Of a DNA stretch of 64,000 bases, positions 53,903 through 61,917 are shown in pieces. Source of the DNA: Jeotgalibaca dankookensis (GTDB lineage: Bacteria > Bacillota > Bacilli > Lactobacillales > Aerococcaceae); NCBI RefSeq assembly GCF_002005405.1, contig NZ_CP019728.1, positions 1,240,001-1,304,000 on the forward strand, in the 5' to 3' direction. The notes under the pieces are model-generated. The model was given only the letters and a program-made list of their open reading frames with translations, was not told the DNA's origin and did not search any database. The translations under genes were made by a program, and so were the position numbers. Within the stretch, counting starts at the first letter, position 1. Each line of letters begins with the position of its first letter.

Positions 53903-53940
53903 CACAAAAAGACTAACAAATTAACCTGTTAGCCTCTTAT
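53903..53940 (-). terminator. Rho-independent terminator
   Basis: On the minus strand AGGCTAACA pairs with TGTTAGTCT (one G-U pair), followed by TTTTTGTG. It lies about 40 bases after tyrA and probably ends the pheA-tyrA operon. Confidence 0.65.
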
Positions 53941-53978
53941 TTTCTATAAATGATACTTATACTTCTTCCCTTTATTTT

Positions 53979-54851
53979 TTACAGCTGATTCAGTTTCGTA
54001 TCGGCTTCTTCTAAACGTTGGCGTCGCTCAGTTGATTCTTGAAACATTTCTTCTAACTCACACCCATTCTCAGTTACAAGTGCGTGTTTCATCGCAACAA
54101 ACTGTTTTTCAAAATCAGCCATCGCGTTTAACAAAGCCTCTTTATTTTCTAAAAATAACTCGGTCCATAATGGGGCATTGATTTTAGCAATTCGCGTTAA
54201 ATCCCGATAGCTATCACCAACAAACGATGCCGTCTCTCTTTCAGGATGATCACTGTTTATTAGTGAAACTGCAATCGCATGGCAAAGTTGACTGGTGAAA
54301 GCAATCATTTCATCGTGCTTCTCAGGTGTAACGATGGAAATTCGTTTAAATCCTAATCGTTCAAAACGTTTTTTTACTTTCTCAATATTTGCCAGTTGGT
54401 TTTCCGGTCGGGGCGTGATGACATAGTTTGCACCTTGGAAAATAGCTCCATCTGCGTATGCGTAACCTTTACTTTCACGACCAGCCATCGGGTGACCAAA
54501 AATAAAATCAACTTGCTTGGGTAAACTTTTTTCCATGTTAGCCATCAGCGCGCCTTTTACTCCTGTTACATCCGTTAAAATCGCACCCTTTTTAAATTCA
54601 GACTTGTGGCTTTGTACGAAATTTTTTAAGGCTTCTGGATAAAGACAAATAATGACGAGATCAGCGCGTTGTAGAATGGTTTGGTTATGACTTTCGCCTT
54701 CCTCAATTACACCGTCCGCTAAGGCTTTATCTAGGGTTTCTTGGTCGCTGTCAATCGCTAATACACATTCATCAGAAAGCGGCTTCTGTTTTAAAGCTTT
54801 CGCAAACGAGCCGCCTACTACTCCTAAACCTACAATTGCTATTGTTGTCAT
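53979..54851 (-). CDS. tyrA: prephenate dehydrogenase
   Basis: 290 residues from ATG 54851, preceded by AAAGGGGGAAG; the longer frame to 54950 overlaps the transporter gene. NAD-binding GLGVVGGSFAKAL at the N-terminus, LTDVTGVKG, and the catalytic His in FGHPMAGRES. Oxidatively decarboxylates prephenate to 4-hydroxyphenylpyruvate for tyrosine. No ACT domain. Third gene of the pheA-transporter-tyrA operon. Confidence 0.93.
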   Translation of the reverse strand: MTTIAIVGLGVVGGSFAKALKQKPLSDECVLAIDSDQETLDKALADGVIEEGESHNQTILQRADLVIICLYPEALKNFVQSHKSEFKKGAILTDVTGVKGALMANMEKSLPKQVDFIFGHPMAGRESKGYAYADGAIFQGANYVITPRPENQLANIEKVKKRFERLGFKRISIVTPEKHDEMIAFTSQLCHAIAVSLINSDHPERETASFVGDSYRDLTRIAKINAPLWTELFLENKEALLNAMADFEKQFVAMKHALVTENGCELEEMFQESTERRQRLEEADTKLNQL

Positions 54852-54864
54852 CTGTCTTCCCCCT

Positions 54865-56130
54865 TTATGAGATACGAGATTCTTGTTCAATAATTTGAGG
54901 AAGGGGTTTATCCACCATACTGGCATCCCAAATACCTTCCGATTTCGCAATAATTAAATTTGCTTGAATATCACTTAACATATTTGTCGTTGTAAAGGCC
55001 ATGTCTAAAAGGCGATAAACAGCAGCAATAGGACCCATCAAAGCAAATGGTAATCCAACAATAGATAAATAAGTGGCCCCTAAGATTATTCCACCACCAG
55101 GAATACCAGGTGCTCCCATATTTAGTAACAATGAAACAAACATACCAAAGGCAATTTGTTGCCAAGATAAACTTAATCCATAGAAATCAGCAACGAATAC
55201 CGTTAAACAAGCAAAAGATACAGATCCTCCAACCATATGAATAGTCGTTCCTAAGGGTAAAATAAAGCGAGAAATTTCTTTAGGTACTTTAAAATGCCCT
55301 TCTCCTACTTGAATTGATGTCGGTAAACTTGCAGCTGAACTTGTAGTGGATAGCGTCATTAAAGAAATAGGATACATTCCTTTTAAAATCGTTAAAGGAC
55401 TGATTCCAGTAATGAGAACAGTTGGTAAAATAATAACGAGAATAATGACTACGAGGCAAGCAATATAAGCAGTCAGAATGTACATTCCTAAAGCTGAGAA
55501 TATCCCAGCGCCATATTGCGTTACCGCAACAGCCATCAAAGAGGCAACGCCTAACGGAGAAAACTCCATAATAATCCCTAAAACTTTAAACAGAACTTGG
55601 GAGAGGCTGTTCACGAAATCTTTTACGGGTTTAGCGGGTTCACCAACTGTAATGACTGCCATTCCGAACAAAGCGGTAAATAAAATAACTGCTAAAATAT
55701 TTCCCTCAGTCATAGCTAAAAGAATATTTTTAGGCACAATACTGGTCACAAAACCAATTAGTGATGGATTGGCAAGCTCGCCTTCAAAAACGGGAGCCGA
55801 TGCTAAGGAAACACCTCTTCCTGGACGAATTAATAAAGCAACGCCGTAAGCAATGAGCGAACTCACTATTAAATTAACAATAAAGAGGGCAACTGTTTTC
55901 ATACCCACTCGACCTAATTCACGGCCGTCCCGCATACTAATGATTCCGGTTGAAACAGATGCGAATATAATTGGAACAATCATCATCTGGATACCATTTA
56001 AATAAATTGTGCCTAAAAACTCTGTTGCTAATGCCAATCTCGGTGCAGCAATTCCAATAATAATTCCGAATACAAATCCTAAAGTAATTCGAATAAATAA
56101 GTATTTTTTTGACATTATCTTTTTCAACAT
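54865..56130 (-). CDS. DAACS-family cation symporter, probable aromatic amino acid carrier
   Basis: 421 residues with the glutamate-transporter fold. HP1 is normal (STTSSAASLP, 261-270). Two ligand-binding motifs are altered. The TM7 NMDGT motif is HMVGG (298-302; N, D and T lost, compared with GltPh 310-314). In TM8 the arginine that binds the substrate carboxylate (Arg397 in GltPh) is Phe379 in DMAFTTTN, while Asp387 is kept. This argues against dicarboxylates. The gene lies between pheA (gap 3) and tyrA (gap 13) on one strand, so a Phe/Tyr carrier is the natural guess. Ion coupling is likely unusual. Confidence 0.78.
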   Translation of the reverse strand: MLKKIMSKKYLFIRITLGFVFGIIIGIAAPRLALATEFLGTIYLNGIQMMIVPIIFASVSTGIISMRDGRELGRVGMKTVALFIVNLIVSSLIAYGVALLIRPGRGVSLASAPVFEGELANPSLIGFVTSIVPKNILLAMTEGNILAVILFTALFGMAVITVGEPAKPVKDFVNSLSQVLFKVLGIIMEFSPLGVASLMAVAVTQYGAGIFSALGMYILTAYIACLVVIILVIILPTVLITGISPLTILKGMYPISLMTLSTTSSAASLPTSIQVGEGHFKVPKEISRFILPLGTTIHMVGGSVSFACLTVFVADFYGLSLSWQQIAFGMFVSLLLNMGAPGIPGGGIILGATYLSIVGLPFALMGPIAAVYRLLDMAFTTTNMLSDIQANLIIAKSEGIWDASMVDKPLPQIIEQESRIS

Positions 56131-56133
56131 TAC

Positions 56134-56967
56134 TCATCCCTCTTTCTTTATTTCTACATCAAATTGTCCTAACAATTGAACGTATTCCGATACTTGTTGT
56201 AAGGTTTGCCATAATATTTCAAACGGCACTTGCATGCTTGCGATATTTAATTCAATAAAAAAACCATAAACAAATGACTTTCCGGATATGGGTCGGGCAT
56301 TTAAAGCTAGCAGGTTACAATCAAACAAATTAAAAACTTGTAATAACTTAGATAAGGCACCTGATTTATGACGGGTTTCAGCGTAGAGTGACAACTGATT
56401 ACCAGTTAAAACCGCGTTATCTTTATATTTCATCATGTAAAAGCGCGTGGTATTGCTGTTTTCTGTTTGAATTTGAGACTTTAAATCTTTTAATCCATAT
56501 AACTTACCGGCTCTCGGGCTTGCAATTGCCGCTTGGTTTGTATCCATTTTTTCTTTAATAAATAAAGCTGCCTTAGCGGTATCTTCGTAAGCTTTCGCTT
56601 CTAAATAAGGGTGAACTTTAAAAAAATGATCACATTGAGAGAGTGCTTCTGGATGCGAATAAACAGTTTGGATAGTTGATAGCTCACTTCCAGGTAATCC
56701 CCATAAAGTATGTTGAACGGACTCATAATGTTCAGCAGTAGCAACAATAGGTTGATAACGAAATAAATCAACTGATCGAGCGATAAGTCCTGTTGTCGAG
56801 TTCTCTACTGGAATGACAGCACAATCTAATTTTTTAGTCGCTAAATCATGAACCAAATCAGGAAAATTTGAATAACCAACCACGTCTAATTCTTCGGTTG
56901 CCTTGTATTGACTTTGAACAACCGTTTCACTATATGAACCGGGAATACCTTGATAACCTACTTTCAT
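56134..56967 (-). CDS. pheA: prephenate dehydratase
   Basis: 277 residues. Converts prephenate to phenylpyruvate. Catalytic region GYQGIPGSYSETVVQ and NTTRFYMM (TRF motif); C-terminal ACT domain for feedback control (HKSGALSKLLQVFNLFDCN, NARPISGKSFVYGFF). First gene of the operon; ATG 56967 after AAGGAGATG. Transcription must pass the attenuator at 56995-57032. Confidence 0.95.
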   Translation of the reverse strand: MKVGYQGIPGSYSETVVQSQYKATEELDVVGYSNFPDLVHDLATKKLDCAVIPVENSTTGLIARSVDLFRYQPIVATAEHYESVQHTLWGLPGSELSTIQTVYSHPEALSQCDHFFKVHPYLEAKAYEDTAKAALFIKEKMDTNQAAIASPRAGKLYGLKDLKSQIQTENSNTTRFYMMKYKDNAVLTGNQLSLYAETRHKSGALSKLLQVFNLFDCNLLALNARPISGKSFVYGFFIELNIASMQVPFEILWQTLQQVSEYVQLLGQFDVEIKKEG

Positions 56968-56994
56968 TCCATCATCTCCTTATATAATGATAAT

Positions 56995-57032
56995 AAAAAA
57001 GAAGCACCACTTAGTTTTCTAAGCGATGCCTC
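56995..57032 (-). terminator. attenuator terminator before pheA
   Basis: On the minus strand GAGGCATCGCTTAG (57019-57032) and CTAAGTGGTGCTTC (57001-57014) form a 14-pair stem with G-U pairs and an AAAA loop, followed by six U. It lies 28 bases upstream of the pheA start, inside the leader. Confidence 0.85.
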
Positions 57033-57039
57033 TTTTCTA

Positions 57040-57182
57040 AGTTCTTCAAAAGAACTATGAGAGTAGACTCATATTGACCGCTCAGTATTTCTAAGCGGCT
57101 GGAAAGACCATGAATAAGCCACTTTAGATATGAAAGTTCTTCACTGTTCATACCCAAAGTTTGAATACGAACTATCTAAAGT
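57040..57182 (-). promoter_or_regulatory. switchable leader structure of the pheA operon
   Basis: Six ordered segments (minus strand): 1 ACTTTAGATA (57173-57182), 2 TATCTAAAGTGG (57119-57130), 3 CCGCTTAG (57091-57098), 4 CTGAGCGG (57078-57085), then 5 TCGCTTAG (57019-57026) and 6 CTAAGTGG (57007-57014) in the terminator. Pairs 1:2, 3:4, 5:6 are possible, and equally 2:3, 4:5 leaving 6 free. A separate hairpin AGTTCTT-TTG-AAGAACT sits at 57040-57056. Segment 1 overlaps the last codons of the leader ORF, so a stalled ribosome would force the antitermination arrangement. Confidence 0.7.
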
Positions 57183-57225
57183 AGCGATAAAAAACAGATA
57201 GATGCGTTCGTTGCTTATTTAACAT
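57172..57225 (-). CDS. Phe/Tyr-rich leader peptide of the pheA operon
   Basis: 17 codons, MLNKQRTHLSVFYRYFR, ATG at 57225 with GAGGTC at good spacing; an in-frame ATG at 57241-57243 would add six residues. Four of the last six residues are aromatic (Phe-Tyr-Arg-Tyr-Phe-Arg), and these codons overlap the first arm of the leader stem. This is the layout of a ribosome-mediated attenuator like that of enterobacterial pheA. Confidence 0.7.
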   Translation of the reverse strand: MLNKQRTHLSVFYRYFR

Positions 57226-57257
57226 GTTCTGACCTCGTTTCATTTTTTATTCTCTCT

Positions 57258-57286
57258 ATCATAAATGATTAAGATTAAAATTACAA
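57258..57286 (-). promoter_or_regulatory. sigma-A promoter of the pheA operon
   Basis: On the minus strand TTGTAA (57281-57286), a 17-base spacer and TATGAT (57258-57263). The transcript would begin near 57250, just before the leader ORF, giving a leader of about 285 bases. Confidence 0.65.
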
Positions 57287-57308
57287 GTTTATTTTAATTT
57301 TTTTCTAA

Positions 57309-57983
57309 TCATTCTGTTAATTGCCAGTTTATCGGCTCTTTTCTTAATTGTTTTAAAGCATCATTCGTCTTTGAAAAAGGTTTAGATCCAAAGAAACCTC
57401 TCCTTGCCGAAAGAGGACTTGGATGGGGTGCAGTCAAAACAATATGTTTATCCGTATTAATCAGCGCTTTTTTTGCGATAGAAGCATTTCCCCATAAAAT
57501 AAAAATTACAGGGTCTTCCCGTTCATTTAAGCTATGAATGACTGCATCCGTTAGCTGCTCCCAACCCTTTTTCCGGTGTGAATAAGCTTGTCCTTTTCGA
57601 ACAGTCAAGACGGTATTTAAAAGAAGAACGCCTTGCTCTGCCCACTGGTTTAAATGTCCATGATGAACGGGTTTCACACCTAAATCACTTTCTAGCTCTT
57701 TATAAATGTTACGTAAGGAAGGTGGAATCGGCACGCCTTTTTGAACAGAAAAACTTAATCCATGAGCTTGGTTTGGTCCATGATAAGGATCTTGTCCGAG
57801 AATGACTACTTTAACATCTTTAAAGGGGGTTTTTTCAAAAGCAGTCCACAAGTTGTTCATACTTGGATAAATGATGTGATTACTGTACTCTTCTTTTAAA
57901 AAGTCTCTTAACTGAAGATAATAGTCTGATTGAAACTCTGATTCTAAAATATCTTGCCAGTCGTTTTTGATAAGCGTCTTCAT
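57309..57983 (-). CDS. ung: uracil-DNA glycosylase
   Basis: 224 residues, family 1. Motif A GQDPYHGPNQAHGLSFSV (catalytic Asp), LLLNTVLTVR and motif B HPSPLSARRGFFGSKPFS (catalytic His). Removes uracil from DNA. Start ATG 57983 with AAAAGGAGATG. Divergent from the Cof-type phosphatase, with an inverted repeat between the two. Confidence 0.97.
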   Translation of the reverse strand: MKTLIKNDWQDILESEFQSDYYLQLRDFLKEEYSNHIIYPSMNNLWTAFEKTPFKDVKVVILGQDPYHGPNQAHGLSFSVQKGVPIPPSLRNIYKELESDLGVKPVHHGHLNQWAEQGVLLLNTVLTVRKGQAYSHRKKGWEQLTDAVIHSLNEREDPVIFILWGNASIAKKALINTDKHIVLTAPHPSPLSARRGFFGSKPFSKTNDALKQLRKEPINWQLTE

Positions 57984-58000
57984 TTCTCACATCTCCTTTT

Positions 58001-58040
58001 AGACTAGTGTACCAAAACCAAAAAAATGTTACACTAGTCT
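58001..58040. repeat. inverted repeat in the ung/Cof divergent region
   Basis: Perfect 11-base arms AGACTAGTGTA (58001-58011) and TACACTAGTCT (58030-58040) with an 18-base A-rich spacer, centred between two divergent genes. Each arm ends in TACACT, a possible -10 in outward direction. It may be a shared operator or symmetric divergent promoter. Confidence 0.45.
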
Positions 58041-58069
58041 TATCTAGAAAAATTTTAGGAGGCGCTATT

Positions 58070-58939
58070 GTGATCCAATTAATTGTATCTGACATGGATG
58101 GTACCTTACTGGACAATAAATTAGCTGTTTCAGAAGGAAATCAGTTGGCGATTCAAGCAGCTGAAGAAAATGGGATTAAGTTTATGGTTGCAACAGGACG
58201 TGGTTATACTGAAGCTGTACCAGCTCTTACTGAAGCAGGTATAAGTTGCCCTATGATTTCCGTTAACGGCGCACAGACCTATGATAAAAACGGGCAACTT
58301 ATTGATAGTATCGGTATTGATAAAAAAGATATTCGCGAAATCCTCGCTTTTACAAAAGCAAATGGTTTGTATACAGAGCTGGTCATGTCAAGTGGGGTTT
58401 ATTCCAACGACAAATTGCAATATGTTGAAACCTTGACGCACTTACTTAAAACGACGAATCCTCATACTAGTTATAAAATGGCTTTGGTCTTAGCTCTTGG
58501 TCGGATGGACCAGTTTAATATGAATTACGTGGATGAATACGAGGAAGTTCTAGCCGATGATAAAGATTTAGCCCTTAAAGTTTTAGTTTTTAGTAACCAA
58601 GGACAAACTGAATTACAATCGGTTCGTGATGAATTTGGAACAGACAGCCAACTAGTAATCACTTCTTCTTTCTTCAATAATATTGAAATCAACCATGTTG
58701 ATGCTCAAAAAGGGATTGCCCTTGAACGGGTTGCAAAAAAACTAAATATTCCAATGGAAAAGGTTATGTCAATTGGTGATAATTTCAATGATGTGTCTAT
58801 GTTAAAACGAACAGGAGTTAGTTTTGCTATGGCCAACGCAGAAGATGGTGTGAAAGAAAGGGCCAAATACATGACAGCTTCCAATTCAGAAGATGGTGTT
58901 GCTGAAGCAATTTACCGTTGTATTAACGAAAAATTGTAA
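58070..58939 (+). CDS. Cof-type HAD-IIB sugar-phosphate phosphatase
   Basis: 289 residues from GTG 58070, seven bases after AGGAGG; the longer frame to 58007 runs through the inverted repeat. Motif I VSDMDGTLLD, motif II MVATGRGY, C2 cap in the middle and motif IV SIGDNFNDVSMLKRTG. Hydrolyses sugar or flavin phosphates; substrate not deducible. Confidence 0.9.
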   Translation: MIQLIVSDMDGTLLDNKLAVSEGNQLAIQAAEENGIKFMVATGRGYTEAVPALTEAGISCPMISVNGAQTYDKNGQLIDSIGIDKKDIREILAFTKANGLYTELVMSSGVYSNDKLQYVETLTHLLKTTNPHTSYKMALVLALGRMDQFNMNYVDEYEEVLADDKDLALKVLVFSNQGQTELQSVRDEFGTDSQLVITSSFFNNIEINHVDAQKGIALERVAKKLNIPMEKVMSIGDNFNDVSMLKRTGVSFAMANAEDGVKERAKYMTASNSEDGVAEAIYRCINEKL

Positions 58940-58988
58940 CACTTTAGGGATTTCAAACGTCTTTATTAATAGAAAGGAGGCGTTTGGA

Positions 58989-59132
58989 ATGGAACCAGGA
59001 TTACTTCCCTACATTGAAATGATCAGTAACACAGGCTTTCCGATCGTAGTTTCACTCTATTTACTTAACCGTATGGAAAAGAAACTCGATACGTTAGTCC
59101 TAGCTATTGAAAAATTAGGTAGGAACGAATAA
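58989..59132 (+). CDS. YvrJ-family small membrane protein
   Basis: 47 residues from ATG 58989, behind AAAGGAGG. One membrane helix (TGFPIVVSLYLLNRMEKKLD) with the family signature. Function unknown; YvrJ proteins are scattered among phage holin-like and regulatory loci in Firmicutes. Lies 49 bases after the Cof gene. Confidence 0.75.
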   Translation: MEPGLLPYIEMISNTGFPIVVSLYLLNRMEKKLDTLVLAIEKLGRNE

Positions 59133-59138
59133 AATCAG

Positions 59139-59177
59139 TGAAAGGCTAAAATAAATGTTTCACTTTAGCCTTTCTAC
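59139..59177. terminator. hairpin between yvrJ and the ABC ATPase
   Basis: GAAAGGCTAAA and TTTAGCCTTTC form an 11-base stem but have no strong T tail. It may be a weak terminator or an mRNA-processing structure. Confidence 0.4.
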
Positions 59178-59202
59178 TAGCGATACTCAAAGGAGAACAA
59201 AC

Positions 59203-59937
59203 ATGGTAAAAACAAAAGTAAAGGTTAGCGACCTCAAAAAAAGTTTTGGTACAAACGAAGTTTTAAAAGAAATCAATGTAACAGTAACAGAGGGTGAAGT
59301 TGTTTGTATTATCGGCCCTTCTGGCTCTGGAAAAAGTACCTTTCTACGCTGTCTAAACGGATTAGAAGAAATCAGTGGTGGAAAGGTAGAAATCGACGAT
59401 TTCGACATCACAGATTCGGAAACAGACATCAATAAAGTTCGCCAAGATATTGGTATGGTTTTCCAACATTTTAACCTTTTTCCACATTTGACGGTGGCTG
59501 AAAATATTGTTTTGGCTCCGGTAGAATTAAAACGCATGACTAAAGAGGAAGCCCACCAAAAGGCTGTAGAATTACTGGAAGTCGTTGGGTTAAGTGAAAA
59601 AATAGATGTTTATCCTAATTCTTTATCAGGTGGACAAAAACAGCGGGTCGCTATTGCGCGTGCTCTAGCTATGAATCCAGATATTATGCTTTTCGATGAG
59701 CCTACTTCTGCTCTTGACCCTGAGATGGTTGGTGAAGTTTTAGAAGTTATGAAACGTCTAGCGAAACAAGGGATGACTATGATCGTAGTGACGCATGAAA
59801 TGGGCTTTGCCCGTGAAGTTGGCGATCGGGTTATTTTTATGGATGGCGGCTATATTGTAGAAGAAGGTACGCCAGAAGCTATTTTCCAACACGCAAAACA
59901 ACCTCGTACACAAGATTTCTTAAATAAAGTTCTATAA
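59203..59937 (+). CDS. polar amino acid ABC transporter ATPase (GlnQ-type)
   Basis: 244 residues from ATG 59203 with AAAGGAG. Walker [20 protein letters not shown]-loop [18 protein letters not shown], signature [18 protein letters not shown], Walker [15 protein letters not shown] and [10 protein letters not shown] are all GlnQ-like. No permease or binding-protein gene lies nearby, and terminators flank it, so it must partner with subunits encoded elsewhere. Confidence 0.93.
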   Translation: MVKTKVKVSDLKKSFGTNEVLKEINVTVTEGEVVCIIGPSGSGKSTFLRCLNGLEEISGGKVEIDDFDITDSETDINKVRQDIGMVFQHFNLFPHLTVAENIVLAPVELKRMTKEEAHQKAVELLEVVGLSEKIDVYPNSLSGGQKQRVAIARALAMNPDIMLFDEPTSALDPEMVGEVLEVMKRLAKQGMTMIVVTHEMGFAREVGDRVIFMDGGYIVEEGTPEAIFQHAKQPRTQDFLNKVL

Positions 59938-59940
59938 ATC

Positions 59941-59979
59941 AAAAAAATCCATTCGCATCTGCGAATGGATTTTTATTTT
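59941..59979. terminator. bidirectional terminator
   Basis: AAAAATCCATTCGCA pairs with TGCGAATGGATTTTT around a two-base TC loop. It lies between convergent glnQ-type and 3D-domain genes. Confidence 0.88.
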
Positions 59980-59982
59980 CCT

Positions 59983-61110
59983 TTAATTTAAAACGGTAAC
60001 TGTCATCCCTTGTCTTCCGAAAGCATGAACAGCTCCTAAATCTTCCATATGAATATCAATACGGTTCCCGATAATTGCCCCACCAGTATCTCCAGCTACA
60101 TAAATACCATATCCTGGCACTTCAACTAAAGACCATAATGGAATAACTGACGGGTCAACGGCGATAACTGCGGAATTTGAACGAAGATCAATTCCTGTTG
60201 CCGTAAAGTTAGTTAGCCCTGGCTCGTTACGTGAATAAGCAGTTGCTTCTACCGCGATTTTTTGACCAGAAGCAGGACTCGTTTCTACTGGTTTGGCAGC
60301 AGGTTTTACGGGTTCTGTTACTGGTTCTTGTTCTTCTACGACTGTTGTTGTTTCTTCAGTAGTAGGAGTTGCTTCTTCTTGTTCACTTGCTTCTTTTTTA
60401 GCTGCTTCTTGTGCTGCTAATTTTTCTGCTTCAGCTTTCTCAGCACGAGCAACTTCCGCTAAGCGATTTTCTTCTGAGTTCTTTTTCGCTAAAATACGAT
60501 CGAGTTCTAATTGATTATCATTTAAAACGGTTTGTAGCGAACTTAATTCTTGCTCTAATTTTTTTGATTCTTCATCTGCTCGTTTTGTTTTTTCTTCACT
60601 TGCTGCAAGTTCTTGAGCAAGTTCGGTTTCTAGCTCTTTCAATATTTCTTCCGCTTCAACAGCTGCAGAAATACGTTCGTTATCTGCCCCTTGGAGTTGG
60701 CTAATGATTAGCAACATATTAATAAATTCTCCAAAATCTTCTGCTTCTAGTAGCATTAATATCATATTATTTGTTGAAGGAGATGTTTGTAAAGCTAATA
60801 ACCGTTCTTGTACTTGCTCTTTTCTAGCTAAAACAAGTTCTTCTTGAATCGCGATTTCTTCAATCGTTTGTTCTTTTTCAGCTTCTATTTCTTCTACTTG
60901 AGAAAGTAAGTTTGAAACTTCTGCTTTTTTCTCATTTACAACAACAAGTTTTTCATTAATTGTTTCTTCTAATTCTGAAATTTCTTGGGTTTTAGATGTC
61001 TCTTGGCTTTGTAATTTGTCTAAGGTACTTGCTTGAATTGGAGCTGCAAACATCAATTGGCCTGCTAAAGCAGCTAGTAAAAACTTTCCAGCTTTATTTC
61101 CTTTACGCAA
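59983..61110 (-). CDS. secreted 3D-domain cell-wall protein with CwlO-like coiled coil
   Basis: 375 residues. Signal peptide (FLLAALAGQLMFAAPIQA, cut near 27). Residues 30-240 form a long coiled coil like the N-terminal regulatory domain of CwlO/PcsB-type hydrolases. A Thr/Glu/Pro-rich linker (about 241-283) leads to a C-terminal 3D domain with the three aspartates in VIAVDPSVIPLWS, YVAGDTGGAIIGNRIDIHMED. 3D domains adopt the MltA/lytic transglycosylase-like barrel, so peptidoglycan cleavage or binding is probable. Start ATG 61110 with AAAGAGGAG. Confidence 0.9.
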   Translation of the reverse strand: MRKGNKAGKFLLAALAGQLMFAAPIQASTLDKLQSQETSKTQEISELEETINEKLVVVNEKKAEVSNLLSQVEEIEAEKEQTIEEIAIQEELVLARKEQVQERLLALQTSPSTNNMILMLLEAEDFGEFINMLLIISQLQGADNERISAAVEAEEILKELETELAQELAASEEKTKRADEESKKLEQELSSLQTVLNDNQLELDRILAKKNSEENRLAEVARAEKAEAEKLAAQEAAKKEASEQEEATPTTEETTTVVEEQEPVTEPVKPAAKPVETSPASGQKIAVEATAYSRNEPGLTNFTATGIDLRSNSAVIAVDPSVIPLWSLVEVPGYGIYVAGDTGGAIIGNRIDIHMEDLGAVHAFGRQGMTVTVLN

Positions 61111-61249
61111 TTTATTCTCCTCTTTCCTTAAAAATTCTTCTACTCATTATACGACTAATTCATATTAGAGCCATTGCACAGACCTTACGATTGTGTATCA
61201 ACTCATTACATCATGTAACACTCTCGTAATATGTACGATTAAAATCCTC

Positions 61250-61279
61250 TTTACAATTGTTACCTGAACTTGCTATGAT
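61250..61279 (+). promoter_or_regulatory. putative promoter of the deoxyribosyltransferase gene
   Basis: TTTACA (61250-61255), an 18-base spacer and TATGAT (61274-61279), 32 bases before the start at 61311. Confidence 0.5.
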
Positions 61280-61310
61280 GAATGGAATGAAATTTAAAGG
61301 AGAATGTCTC

Positions 61311-61787
61311 ATGACAAAAAAAGGTTACTACGCTGCTCCCCTCTTTTCTCATATGGAATTAGAGTATAATAGTAGGATGGTTGAAAGAATCCGCGACTCT
61401 TATCCACAACTAGATCTCTATGTTCCCCAAGAAAATGGTGCGATTAATGATAAAAGTGCTTATGCAGACTCCGTCACAATTGCTAAGCATGATACGGATG
61501 CTCTTTTAGCTTCTGATATCATGATTGCGATCTTAGATGGTCAAACAATGGATGTTGGCGTTGCAACAGAAATCGGCGTCGCTTATCAAGCCGGTATTCC
61601 AGTTGTTGCTCTCTTTTCTGATTCCCGCCAGCAAGGCGCAACTAATTCAAAAAAATTAGCAGCTTTACAAGAAGTGGCTGAATCACAGTTTCCTTATGTT
61701 AATCTGTATACGATTGGGCTTATCAAGTCACATGGTGTTGTTGTTAACAACCCTGAAGCTTTAATTGAACACATACATATTTTTTAG
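61311..61787 (+). CDS. nucleoside 2-deoxyribosyltransferase
   Basis: 158 residues from ATG 61311 (AAAGGAGAATG); the longer frame to 61257 crosses the promoter. Exchanges the base of deoxynucleosides in purine and pyrimidine salvage. Motifs YYAAPLFSHMELEYN and LDGQTMDVGVATEIGVAYQA, with the catalytic Glu in ATEIG. Typical of lactobacilli and relatives. Own terminator. Confidence 0.92.
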   Translation: MTKKGYYAAPLFSHMELEYNSRMVERIRDSYPQLDLYVPQENGAINDKSAYADSVTIAKHDTDALLASDIMIAILDGQTMDVGVATEIGVAYQAGIPVVALFSDSRQQGATNSKKLAALQEVAESQFPYVNLYTIGLIKSHGVVVNNPEALIEHIHIF

Positions 61788-61799
61788 ATAAATAAAAAT

Positions 61800-61843
61800 T
61801 AAGAAGTGGTTCGGATACATTAGCCGAGCCACTTCTTTTTTTA
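61800..61843 (+). terminator. Rho-independent terminator
   Basis: AAGAAGTGGTTCGG pairs with CCGAGCCACTTCTT (one mismatch), followed by a T run, between the deoxyribosyltransferase and ppx. Confidence 0.85.
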
Positions 61844-61855
61844 TCTGCCTATTCT

Positions 61856-61884
61856 GTGACATTACGGGTGCTTTTCGGTAAAAT
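61856..61884 (+). promoter_or_regulatory. putative promoter of ppx-ppk
   Basis: GTGACA (61856-61861), a 17-base spacer and TAAAAT (61879-61884), 34 bases before the ppx start. Confidence 0.5.
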
Positions 61885-61917
61885 AGATGTAATTGTTAGA
61901 CTCAAAGGAGAGTAACT

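Noticed and set aside
54852-54950. 33-codon N-terminal extension of tyrA
   Set aside because: It overlaps the transporter gene and precedes the canonical NAD-binding start; AAAGGGGGAAG sits right before ATG 54851.
56968-57308. T-box riboswitch for pheA
   Set aside because: The leader has a terminator and many stems, but the T-box bulge consensus (GGTGGNACC) and the AGTA specifier features are absent, while a Phe/Tyr-rich ORF fits better.
58007-58069. 21-codon N-terminal extension of the Cof phosphatase
   Set aside because: It runs through the divergent inverted repeat and lacks a ribosome site; the GTG at 58070 follows AGGAGG and fits the family N-terminus.
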